Of a DNA stretch of 64,000 bases, positions 27,230-34,749 are shown piece after piece; positions within the stretch are counted from its first letter, which is position 1, and every line of letters starts with the position of its first letter. Location: the NCBI RefSeq assembly GCF_022397915.1, contig NZ_JAKEUO010000019.1, positions 1 through 64,000 of the forward strand. The letters run 5' to 3'. Source of the stretch: Vibrio sp. Isolate34. Its GTDB lineage: Bacteria > Pseudomonadota > Gammaproteobacteria > Enterobacterales > Vibrionaceae. The translations under genes and the position numbers were made by a program. Under the pieces are notes generated by a model. That model was not told the origin of the DNA, did not search any database, and saw only the letters and a program-made list of their open reading frames with translations.

Positions 27230-28813
27230 ATGCACTCGATCCATGGATTACCTGCAACGACCAGTGAAAGAGAGTATGAATCTGTATACGTCAATTTATT
27301 CACACACAAAAGACTAGCAATCGATTCCTTATTCCATTTATTAATAAACAAAGACAACACTTCACTTACAATATTCACTGACAAAGATACATTTTTGACA
27401 GGACTGACTGAAGAAGCAATATCAAAAATCAATAACTTAGCAAACACATCATTACAACAAATGCATTTTTTTAATAAACATCAGTCAAAAAAAACAATCA
27501 ATCCCATTTCACTGTCCCTTGATATTCACAAAATCAATATAAAGAGCAATTCGACTTATATTTTATTTATTCATGACACCTTACTCGCTCACTGTGGTGA
27601 CAATGAAATTAATAAATTTCTATGCAATATACAAAATCTTGCTAATAAAAAGCACTTATCCATCAATTTATGTATTTACGGCAACCTTGCAACGTCAATA
27701 TTAAAACCGAAATTGCTCACGAATAACCGCTACATCGCAGGGCTTGCAACTATGACACCAATCGATGAGTCTAGTTATAACTACCTTGTTGATTTTTGGT
27801 CGAATAAACATGGTGTTAAGTCTGATAGTGAGTATATTCTTTCGGGTTCAAGTAACCTTCAATTAGAGGCTACCTTAAACCAGAGCCTAAGCTCGGCAGA
27901 CATAATTGAAGATAAAGCGGACAGTGATCGGATCTATTTGAGCAAAGAAGTCTTGGGTGAGGGAGTTGAGGTTCCCAAAAGCGTAAATTTAGCTGATGAC
28001 AACCAAATGCTATTAAGAATGCTCGATAGTCCGAGGGCTTCTACCGTTATCTTTAGCTGCAACGATCAAAAGGAAGTTAGGCAGTTAGCTATTGACTGCT
28101 TTAGGTTACGTTCTAAAGCGGGAAATCAGTTAAAAATAGTTATTCGCGAGACTAAGCAATGCCTGAGATACACAGACGAGAAGTTTCTACTTCGTGCTGG
28201 GGTCAATTTGATCTGTCCGGTTCAACTTCCTCATATGCGCTTTATGACCCAAGTTGAGGCAATACAAGGTCAGCTATCCACTCGACCATTGCCGAAGAAT
28301 ATCGAATCTCTCCTCAAATATGACCTAAAGTTCGGGAATAAAGGTTATATGCTAAACGCAGAGTTTAACGATTATTGTGGTGAGTTGATTGCTATGTCAT
28401 CACGTTCTAGTGTTCGGTTTGCACTAATCAAGCTTAGTTTGTTGCCAGGGATGACTGCTGAAGAGTGCTTGCGTCTATGCCATATCCGTAGAGATGGTGA
28501 TGTTGTAACTGCATGTAATAATGCCCTCTATGTCCTTTTTAGTGCGATTCGCCACAACGATATCAACGTTGCACTGAGTAACGTCTTCGAGTTCCCTATT
28601 CGTGATCTGTTTTATACAGTTCAAACTTATGATACTCAACATGATATCGAAGCCGAGCTGCAAAATATTATAGAAGATCAAACCTTAATCTCACCTGAAG
28701 TGTCACAATTGACGACAGAACAAAAGATATTTTCAGAGAAGACTAACCCTATTTCAGACGTAGCTCCCCTATTTGCAATAAAAAAAGTGATCGCTTCAAA
28801 GGGAACAGTATGA
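27230..28813 (+). CDS. bcsE: Cellulose biosynthesis protein BcsE, c-di-GMP-binding
   Basis: 527 aa from the ATG at 27230, with TAAGGAAC just upstream; starts further upstream lack an SD. The N-terminal third is AT-rich with atypical codon use. The central RecA-like region has RASTVIFSC and KAGNQLKIVIRETKQCLRYTDEKFLLRAGVNLI, as in the BcsE GIL domain. This includes an RxTKQ-type c-di-GMP I-site look-alike (here RETKQ). In E. coli BcsE raises cellulose output and recruits BcsG through BcsF. It overlaps bcsF by 4 bp. Confidence 0.88.
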   Translation: MHSIHGLPATTSEREYESVYVNLFTHKRLAIDSLFHLLINKDNTSLTIFTDKDTFLTGLTEEAISKINNLANTSLQQMHFFNKHQSKKTINPISLSLDIHKINIKSNSTYILFIHDTLLAHCGDNEINKFLCNIQNLANKKHLSINLCIYGNLATSILKPKLLTNNRYIAGLATMTPIDESSYNYLVDFWSNKHGVKSDSEYILSGSSNLQLEATLNQSLSSADIIEDKADSDRIYLSKEVLGEGVEVPKSVNLADDNQMLLRMLDSPRASTVIFSCNDQKEVRQLAIDCFRLRSKAGNQLKIVIRETKQCLRYTDEKFLLRAGVNLICPVQLPHMRFMTQVEAIQGQLSTRPLPKNIESLLKYDLKFGNKGYMLNAEFNDYCGELIAMSSRSSVRFALIKLSLLPGMTAEECLRLCHIRRDGDVVTACNNALYVLFSAIRHNDINVALSNVFEFPIRDLFYTVQTYDTQHDIEAELQNIIEDQTLISPEVSQLTTEQKIFSEKTNPISDVAPLFAIKKVIASKGTV

Positions 28814-28986
28814 ACATTAATGATTTTTTGCTCACGGCAAGTATCAGCGCCTTAATCGGGGGACTACTCGGTTACTTTCTTCGTGACGCTGTTGAGTTTG
28901 GTGTACGTGTTTATCAACGTTACTTCACACGTTCTCAGTATTTCGAACAAGATGTCATTATCACTAAAAATAAGAAGCTAAAATAA
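28810..28986 (+). CDS. bcsF: Short single-span protein BcsF
   Basis: 58 aa starting MNINDFLLTASISALIGGLLGYF, one membrane helix (about residues 5-23) followed by a basic cytoplasmic tail ending ITKNKKLK. It lies between bcsE (ATGA overlap) and bcsG (TAATG overlap). Size, single span, basic tail and place match BcsF, which tethers BcsE to BcsG in E. coli. Sequence identity to E. coli BcsF is weak by eye. Confidence 0.8.
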   Translation: MNINDFLLTASISALIGGLLGYFLRDAVEFGVRVYQRYFTRSQYFEQDVIITKNKKLK

Positions 28987-30614
28987 TGAAACCGCATGTT
29001 AAAGATTCCATTCTTTCAAACCTGAGTTTGGGTTGGTGGAACATCTATTTTATCGCAAAAGTGGCTCTTTTTATTCAAGGAACAATTAACTTCCACGCAG
29101 TTGAAAACTTCGCTTTATTACTATTTATTTTGCTACCCGTGACACTGAAGCCAATCAACGTAGCTCGTCATCTTATAGCAATAGTGATAGCTGCTTGGTT
29201 ATTACATTATGACTCTTATCTTCCCCCATTGGATAGGCTTTGGGCGCAAGTAGGGCAACTGGCGCAGTTTGAGATTGGATACCTAATTGAGCTTATGGGC
29301 CGATTTGTTTCAGTTGAAGCGATGGTGGGCTTGTTTACTCTATGTGCTGGTTACTACATTCTAAGTAGATTCCTACGCATCTCAGTCTTTGTCGTTATAG
29401 CGATGCTTTATGTCAGCCTACCAGACAGTACCGAACCTTCAGTTCAGGTTGTTAGCACTGATGACTTAACACCAAAAAACGAGTCAACCGTACCAACGCA
29501 GCCTCAACCTCAAATAACTGAAATAAATGATCAATCCCTGAACAACATGACAGCAAACTTTTTCGAGCAAGAAGCCTCTCGCTCTGTGAAGTTTAGTCAA
29601 GGCAGTCAAGCATCAGCCCCCTTTGATTTACTATTTTTGAGCATTTGCTCAGTCGCCTGGGACGACATTGAGATTGCTGGGTTAGCTGATCATCCACTGT
29701 TTAAAGAATTCGACATCATGTTCGACAACTTCAGTGCAGGCACATCATACAGTGGCCCTGCTGTTATTCGTCTATTAAGAGCGAGTTGTGGTCAACAAGA
29801 GCACAGCCAACTGTTCGCCTCGGCGCCTTCAAACCAATGTTACCTGTTTGACAATCTCAAAAATCTAGGCTTCCAAGAAAACCTATTAATGAATCATAAC
29901 GGTGTTTTCGACAGCTTCCTTGAACTGATTAAGAAAGACGGTGACATAACAACAGAGCTAATGTCTCAAGATGGATTTAAGCCTTACCAAAAATCATTTG
30001 ATGGCTCTTCGATATTCCGAGACAAACAAGTCCTAGATAACTGGCTACAACAAAGGCTAAACAGCAGTGATGAAAAAGTCGTAGCGTTATATAACTCGAT
30101 CTCACTACATGATGGCAATCGAATCATAAATTCCAAGTCCAGTACGTCAATGATCAGTTATAAGAAGCGTTTGAAAAACCTACTTGACGATCTTTATGAT
30201 TTTTTCAAACAACTTGAAGCATCGAAACGTAATATTGTTGTTGCTTTAGTACCAGAACACGGAGCAGGTATGCGTGGTGATAGAATGCAAATTCAAGGTA
30301 TGAGAGAAATCCCAGCCCCTGGTATTGTGCATACTCCTGTAGGTATTAAGGTTTTCGGGGAAAATATCAAACGTGAAGGCGAGACGATACATGTCGAAGC
30401 ACCTTCAAGCTACCTAGCACTATCACAATTAGTGTCCAATATTTTAGAGGAAAATATCTACAATAACACACAGTTTAGCCCAAAGAAGCTAACTCAAAAC
30501 TTACCAGAAACACGCCTTGTGGCACAAAACTCTGGTTCAACGGTGATTGAGGTAGATGGAAAATATTACGTCACTTTAGACGGTTCTAGTTGGATTGAAT
30601 ACCCAAATAAATAG
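28986..30614 (+). CDS. bcsG: Cellulose phosphoethanolamine transferase BcsG
   Basis: 542 aa. Four or five N-terminal membrane helices (to about residue 150) precede a Ser/Pro-rich linker and a periplasmic alkaline-phosphatase-like domain. Candidate active-site residues are Cys221 (SICSVAWDD), the nucleophile serine in TSYSGP (253-258), and Glu424-His425 in VPEHGAG. The RLLRASCGQ segment is diagnostic of BcsG. The enzyme moves phosphoethanolamine from lipid to cellulose. Its presence predicts chemically modified cellulose. Confidence 0.93.
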   Translation: MKPHVKDSILSNLSLGWWNIYFIAKVALFIQGTINFHAVENFALLLFILLPVTLKPINVARHLIAIVIAAWLLHYDSYLPPLDRLWAQVGQLAQFEIGYLIELMGRFVSVEAMVGLFTLCAGYYILSRFLRISVFVVIAMLYVSLPDSTEPSVQVVSTDDLTPKNESTVPTQPQPQITEINDQSLNNMTANFFEQEASRSVKFSQGSQASAPFDLLFLSICSVAWDDIEIAGLADHPLFKEFDIMFDNFSAGTSYSGPAVIRLLRASCGQQEHSQLFASAPSNQCYLFDNLKNLGFQENLLMNHNGVFDSFLELIKKDGDITTELMSQDGFKPYQKSFDGSSIFRDKQVLDNWLQQRLNSSDEKVVALYNSISLHDGNRIINSKSSTSMISYKKRLKNLLDDLYDFFKQLEASKRNIVVALVPEHGAGMRGDRMQIQGMREIPAPGIVHTPVGIKVFGENIKREGETIHVEAPSSYLALSQLVSNILEENIYNNTQFSPKKLTQNLPETRLVAQNSGSTVIEVDGKYYVTLDGSSWIEYPNK

Positions 30615-30662
30615 CCATTAATCAGGCTCTGTCATTGCATAAAGTTGTGGCAATTAAAATCA

Positions 30663-30690
30663 AGCCAGTGCATCAATCACTGGCTTTTTA
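30663..30690. terminator. Bidirectional terminator between bcsG and the LysR gene
   Basis: Perfect 8-bp stem AGCCAGTG / CACTGGCT, 7-nt loop, and T5 after the second arm. Confidence 0.8.
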
Positions 30691-30744
30691 ATACCTATCA
30701 TCTATCAGATTGCTTAATCTAAACGTACATCAACTCACTTCAGT

Positions 30745-31671
30745 CTAAATATTGTGGGCATCGAGGCTTAAGAAAGTGGCGTTTTCGAGCAGGAAATCTA
30801 AAAAGGTTTCGGCTTGAAGAGTCAGAGCTCGTCCTTTAAGAGATTGAACTTTCACAGTTGCTTTCGAGAACATGTCTAGCTCAGTCGCAACCACTTCTAT
30901 CTGTCCCGATTTAATTTCATCAAGCACCGTGAGTTTGGGCATAAAGGTCACGCCTAGCCCTGCCGAAACGAAGTTGGTGAGTGCGGTTACCGAATTGGTT
31001 TGAAGTTTTGGCTGCAAGGTAAGATGAGAGTTTTGCTCAGCCTGCTTTACTAGCCTCCCCATACCAGTTGAATTGTCGATCAATGCAATAGACGCATCTT
31101 TAATATCTTGCAGAGTCACTGGTGGTTCTTGCATCGTCAATACATGCCCTTTCGGCGCGATAAGCTCTAAAGGATGGCTACGCTCGACGTGTGAATGCAG
31201 TTTTGGGTGCGGTGCAGACGCATAAGTGATCGCGAAATCAATCTGTTGGTCTTCCAACATTTTTACGGCATCCAATGCACCCGCAATCTCAATCGATAAA
31301 TTGACATCAGGGTATCGAGCCATGAAAGTCTGCATCGATTTAGAGACCAAGTTAGTGATAAAACCTTCTCCAATCGCAATGCTAACGTTACCACCCTTGA
31401 GGTTTTTCAGCTTGGTTAAACGAGCCAGTACTGCCGTTTCACTGCGAACAATGGAGCGGTAGTAGTTCAACAGTTCGTTACCCGCCTCAGTCAGCAATGA
31501 TTGACGATTGTTACGTTCCCATACTGTGATTTCTACCTGTACTTCAAGCTGTGTCAGCATCCTACTCATTGCTGCAGGGTCAACGTTCATCATCTTAGAT
31601 GCCTTACGCAGCGACCCATACTTTGATAACGCATTCAGATACTCAAGCGCACGGAGATTAAAATGATGCAT
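30745..31671 (-). CDS. LysR-family transcriptional regulator
   Basis: 308 aa with an N-terminal helix-turn-helix (LRALEYLNALSKYGSLRKASKMMNVDPAAMSRMLTQLE) and a LysR substrate-binding domain. No named orthologue is recognised. It lies downstream of gltS on the same strand with a gap of 239 bp, so it may control glutamate uptake or be unrelated. The DPAAMSRML recognition helix differs from the more usual TQSALS. Confidence 0.88.
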   Translation of the reverse strand: MHHFNLRALEYLNALSKYGSLRKASKMMNVDPAAMSRMLTQLEVQVEITVWERNNRQSLLTEAGNELLNYYRSIVRSETAVLARLTKLKNLKGGNVSIAIGEGFITNLVSKSMQTFMARYPDVNLSIEIAGALDAVKMLEDQQIDFAITYASAPHPKLHSHVERSHPLELIAPKGHVLTMQEPPVTLQDIKDASIALIDNSTGMGRLVKQAEQNSHLTLQPKLQTNSVTALTNFVSAGLGVTFMPKLTVLDEIKSGQIEVVATELDMFSKATVKVQSLKGRALTLQAETFLDFLLENATFLSLDAHNI

Positions 31672-31910
31672 GCAACTTCCTTGTTATTCGACGGACACAA
31701 GACAAGCGTCTCATAAATTGGAGGCAAACATGTATTCCAATTTATCGAGATCGTGTGCGTTCTTACCAACTTGTGCGTCGAGTCACCTCAAAACGAAAAG
31801 CCTAATAGTTTTAATCTACTCTAGATAAAACAAAGGCGATAACTTTCGTCATAGCCTTTGTAATCATTATCCCGATATTAATATCAAGCAGTTAATAACC
31901 AGTCACCTCA

Positions 31911-33125
31911 CTACATACCAACAAAGAAACTGATTACAAGCGCGTTAATCAAATCGACAAAGAAACCACACACTAATGGCACCACAATGAAAGCCTGTGG
32001 ACTTGCGCCATAACGATGTGTAACCGCAGTCATGTTTACGATCGCAGTAGCAGTTGAGCCTAGGGTGATACCACCAAAGCCAGAACATATCACCACTGAG
32101 TCGTAGTTTCTTCCCATCAAGTAATAAACGACAAAGATGGTAAATAACAGCGAAAGCAAGATCTGGATACTCATGACCACCGAGATATAGCCAAACAGCC
32201 CATCAAGATCCCAGATGCGTAACCCCATCAATGCCATCGTTAAGAACATACCCAAACAGATGTCAGAGATCATCGCCAAGCCTTTGCGGCCTTGAGCTAT
32301 TTTCTCTTGCGTGCGGCGCTTCTTAAACAGCGCACGACCAATATTGCCGATCAGGATACCGGCGATTAAGCAGCTTACGAATAACGGAAGTTTTAAGCCC
32401 ATTGAATCAATAACTTCACTCAGGCTGTAACCAAGCATCAGAGTGAGGTTTAAAATCAGCCATGCCCACAGAACGCCGTAGTGGCTTAGCTCTGTTTTTG
32501 TCTCACTCTCTTGATATGCACCAACCGTCACCTCTTCTTCATTAGATGGGCTGACTTTGTGTTTATTGAGAAGGTAATTTGCAATCGGACCACCAATGAC
32601 ACACGCCGCAATCAGACCTACCGTGTTGGAAGCCACACCAAGTTCTAGCGCGTTAGCAATACCAAACTCTTCAACGAACATTGGTGCCCACGCTAACGTA
32701 GTACCAACACCGCCAATCAGACTCACTGAACCCGAGAGCAAACCTGCTTTCGCATCCATTCCAAAGCCTGACGCGACAGCCATCCCGACCACGTTTTGCA
32801 ACACGATAAAAACAGCAGCAAGACATAGCAGTATAAACAGCGGTCGCCCACCTTTTATCAGCGTTTTAATATCCGCTTGAAGTCCGATGCCAGCAAAAAA
32901 GTAAAGAAGCAAAAAGTCTCTGACATCTAGGCTAAAAGTAATCTGAATTTCAAACAGATAGTAAAGCGCTGCTACGGTTGCAGCACAAACGAAGCCGCCA
33001 ATAACCGGCTCTGGTAGTGAGTACTTCCTTAATACTTCCGACCGCTCGATCAGACCTTTACCGATAAACAGCAAAGAGATCGCGATGGTAAAGGAGAGCA
33101 TTGGAGAAACGAGGGTTTCTGTCAT
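31911..33125 (-). CDS. gltS: Sodium/glutamate symporter GltS
   Basis: 404 aa, about ten membrane helices in two inverted halves. Family marks are KYSLPEPVIGGFVCAA, the re-entrant loops SVSLIGGVGTTLAWAP and CSGFGGITLGSTATAIVNM, and a cytoplasmic linker near residue 205. The length matches E. coli GltS (401). It imports glutamate with sodium. Confidence 0.94.
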   Translation of the reverse strand: MTETLVSPMLSFTIAISLLFIGKGLIERSEVLRKYSLPEPVIGGFVCAATVAALYYLFEIQITFSLDVRDFLLLYFFAGIGLQADIKTLIKGGRPLFILLCLAAVFIVLQNVVGMAVASGFGMDAKAGLLSGSVSLIGGVGTTLAWAPMFVEEFGIANALELGVASNTVGLIAACVIGGPIANYLLNKHKVSPSNEEEVTVGAYQESETKTELSHYGVLWAWLILNLTLMLGYSLSEVIDSMGLKLPLFVSCLIAGILIGNIGRALFKKRRTQEKIAQGRKGLAMISDICLGMFLTMALMGLRIWDLDGLFGYISVVMSIQILLSLLFTIFVVYYLMGRNYDSVVICSGFGGITLGSTATAIVNMTAVTHRYGASPQAFIVVPLVCGFFVDLINALVISFFVGM

Positions 33126-33345
33126 GAGGTAATAAATTCCTAGTGGTAAGATTATTCATAATGTTGCTTACCCTTAATAATCAAGATCTAGACCAAAAAA
33201 TCAAGCATTTATCAGTGACAAAAACGGCTAATATGGATCAATTTACGTCAGTATAAATAGAGGAAATAACTATCAAGAAATGATTAAAGAAAGTCATATT
33301 AGGGACGTATGAAGATAGTGCGGAATATAGGAGCTCTGAAACGAG

Positions 33346-33373
33346 AAAACCCCAGCATTTCTGCTAGGGTTTT
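33346..33373. terminator. Terminator-like hairpin at the left edge of the accessory region
   Basis: Stem AAAACCCCAGCA / TGCTAGGGTTTT with one mismatch and a 4-nt loop. It lies upstream of gltS, not downstream of any visible gene. On the minus strand it directly follows a CCA-ended sequence (33380-33400) resembling the 3' end of a tRNA, so it may be the leftover terminator of a transcript displaced by integration. Confidence 0.55.
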
Positions 33374-33632
33374 GAATAGTGGTGGGCAGATTGGGACGAG
33401 TATGGGCACTGGAAAATCAATGTATTACGTAATTACTAACCAGATGGGAACCAGGAAAATAGAATAGAGCTGTTATCTCTAACATAAAAAGCTTAATCTA
33501 GGGTCGTATCATATACGGCTCTAGCAGCCTAATTAAATATTTAGCATTAAATAGGAATGTCAAGATAACTGGCATTCATTTGCCTTAATTATATTACTCA
33601 TACTTCGTCTCACACATGCGCTAGTTAGTCAT

Positions 33633-33682
33633 GACAAAGTCGCTTGGTAATTAAGATGCGACAAAATCGCTCGGTGATCACA
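33633..33682. repeat. 21-bp imperfect direct repeat, 27-bp period
   Basis: Units at 33633-33653 and 33660-33680 match at 17 of 21 positions (core GACAAARTCGCTYGGTRATYA). Part of the second unit, CGCTCGGTGATCACA (33668-33682), recurs inverted at 41723-41737 with 14 of 15 matches, on the other side of the defence genes. Confidence 0.6.
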
Positions 33683-33843
33683 CATTGCCGAGATCTCCGT
33701 CAGCACTTCCTTGGACAGAAGTGAGTTCCGAACAATTGAGTATTGATCATGTCATATCAAGTTGGAAACTGCGATACACGAGCACTGTGGATAAATCATT
33801 TAATTGGTTAACGATTGAGTGAATTTGGTTAAATCCAAAAGGT

Positions 33844-33877
33844 AAAAAAAGCGCCACCCCTACAAGGTTCGCTTTTT
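33844..33877. terminator. Terminator-like hairpin
   Basis: AAAAAGCG and CGCTTTTT arms separated by 16 nt with T5 on both ends. No gene clearly ends here. Confidence 0.35.
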
Positions 33878-33981
33878 GCATTGTGACTAAGCTCAGACAA
33901 CGATCCTACTGCTACGCCATAATATTACCACCCAACTATTCGAGCATTTACGCCCACATGCCAGATAATCAGATTGAGGCA

Positions 33982-34040
33982 TGTTAGCCATATAGCTAAC
34001 ATTTACTTGAAAGTGCGAAAAGGTAGCTATATGGCTAACA
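33982..34040. repeat. 17-bp perfect inverted repeat, candidate operator or hairpin
   Basis: TGTTAGCCATATAGCTA (33982-33998) and TAGCTATATGGCTAACA (34024-34040) are exact reverse complements, 25 bp apart. The core AGCTATAT recurs in the palindrome before the first defence gene. Confidence 0.7.
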
Positions 34041-34415
34041 CCTGACTAAGAGTCAATCATATGTACAAACTGTAATCTCAAGCCTAGTTAACCAACTTCC
34101 ATGTTTGAAGTAAGTTTTCGAAGCTACATCTTTCCAAGAGTCGGTTAACCAAACTTGATTAATAATCCTCGATTACGAAGCAATAACTATCTGTTGAGCA
34201 TCAACTTAGAGATCACACATCAACTTAAAGGTCGACTAGCTAAAAAATGGACAAAAACGAGCGAGCTCAAACTTCTCTTCATAACGGAAACGAATATAGA
34301 TGAAGTAAGAATAGGCTTGTATAATAATATCGAAGTGTTTTAAAATTGAGTTTAACTGCGTAGCCATCAAGTTAATCAGTTTTCTGAATAGTTTGAAGTC
34401 CAATATAAATTGGCA

Positions 34416-34427
34416 AGCTATATAGCT
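34416..34427. promoter_or_regulatory. 12-bp palindrome in the presumed promoter of the defence operon
   Basis: AGCTATATAGCT is perfectly symmetric, 38 bp before the first start codon. It shares the core AGCTATAT with the inverted repeat 400 bp upstream, so the same protein might bind all three. Confidence 0.45.
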
Positions 34428-34464
34428 ATGTTTTCAATAAAATATCAAATAAAGGATTTAAATT

Positions 34465-34740
34465 GTGGAAAAGTTAATAGCGTTTTTAGCTCAGAACCCA
34501 ATCCTCACAATTTTAGCTGTGGTTGTTGCATTATTTATTTTAATACGTACCTCAACAAAAACACTTTCTTCAAATCGAGGAGTTAGCGCTGGTAGAGATA
34601 TCAATGCTCCGATAATGACTGGTGATATAAACTCCAATCAAACCAGCGCATTAGGAGTACTTGCCAATATTGCCACGATTATTGCTGTTTTGGTTAGTAT
34701 TGCTACTTTATATGTTTCTTACTTAGCTTTATTAAAATAG
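34465..34740 (+). CDS. Small two-helix membrane protein with AGRDINAPI motif (putative effector)
   Basis: 91 aa from a GTG with AAAGGA 8 nt upstream. Helix 1 (about residues 11-28) and helix 2 (about 63-90) flank a loop holding NRGVSAGRDINAPIMTGDIN (37-56). That loop has Arg28, Lys32, Arg38 and Arg44, so by the positive-inside rule it should face the cytoplasm, with both termini outside. The next gene starts 9 bp later and carries a near-identical motif at its N-terminus. I infer a membrane effector activated by motif-to-motif contact with the ATPase. The family has no name that I know. Confidence 0.7.
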   Translation: MEKLIAFLAQNPILTILAVVVALFILIRTSTKTLSSNRGVSAGRDINAPIMTGDINSNQTSALGVLANIATIIAVLVSIATLYVSYLALLK

Positions 34741-34749
34741 GCCCAAGAG

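Larger units (their letters stand above)
33374..34464. other. Non-coding left arm of the genomic island
   Basis: About 1.1 kb of AT-rich DNA. It holds a 21-bp direct repeat pair (33633-33653 and 33660-33680), a terminator-like hairpin (33844-33877), a 17-bp inverted repeat (33982-34040) and a related palindrome at 34416. I find no supportable gene. A 62-codon TTG-started frame at 34155 has no SD. Confidence 0.6.

Noticed and set aside
33380-33400. Functional tRNA gene at the left island edge
   Set aside because: Only a CCA-like end is visible on the minus strand; no matching acceptor, T-stem or anticodon arm lies next to it.
33600-34060. CRISPR array
   Set aside because: Only two imperfect direct copies and one inverted pair are present, with no regular spacers and no cas genes.
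34155-34343. 62-codon frame in the island left arm
   Set aside because: It needs a TTG start, has no Shine-Dalgarno sequence, and shows no recognisable domain; the region is AT-rich and rich in repeats.
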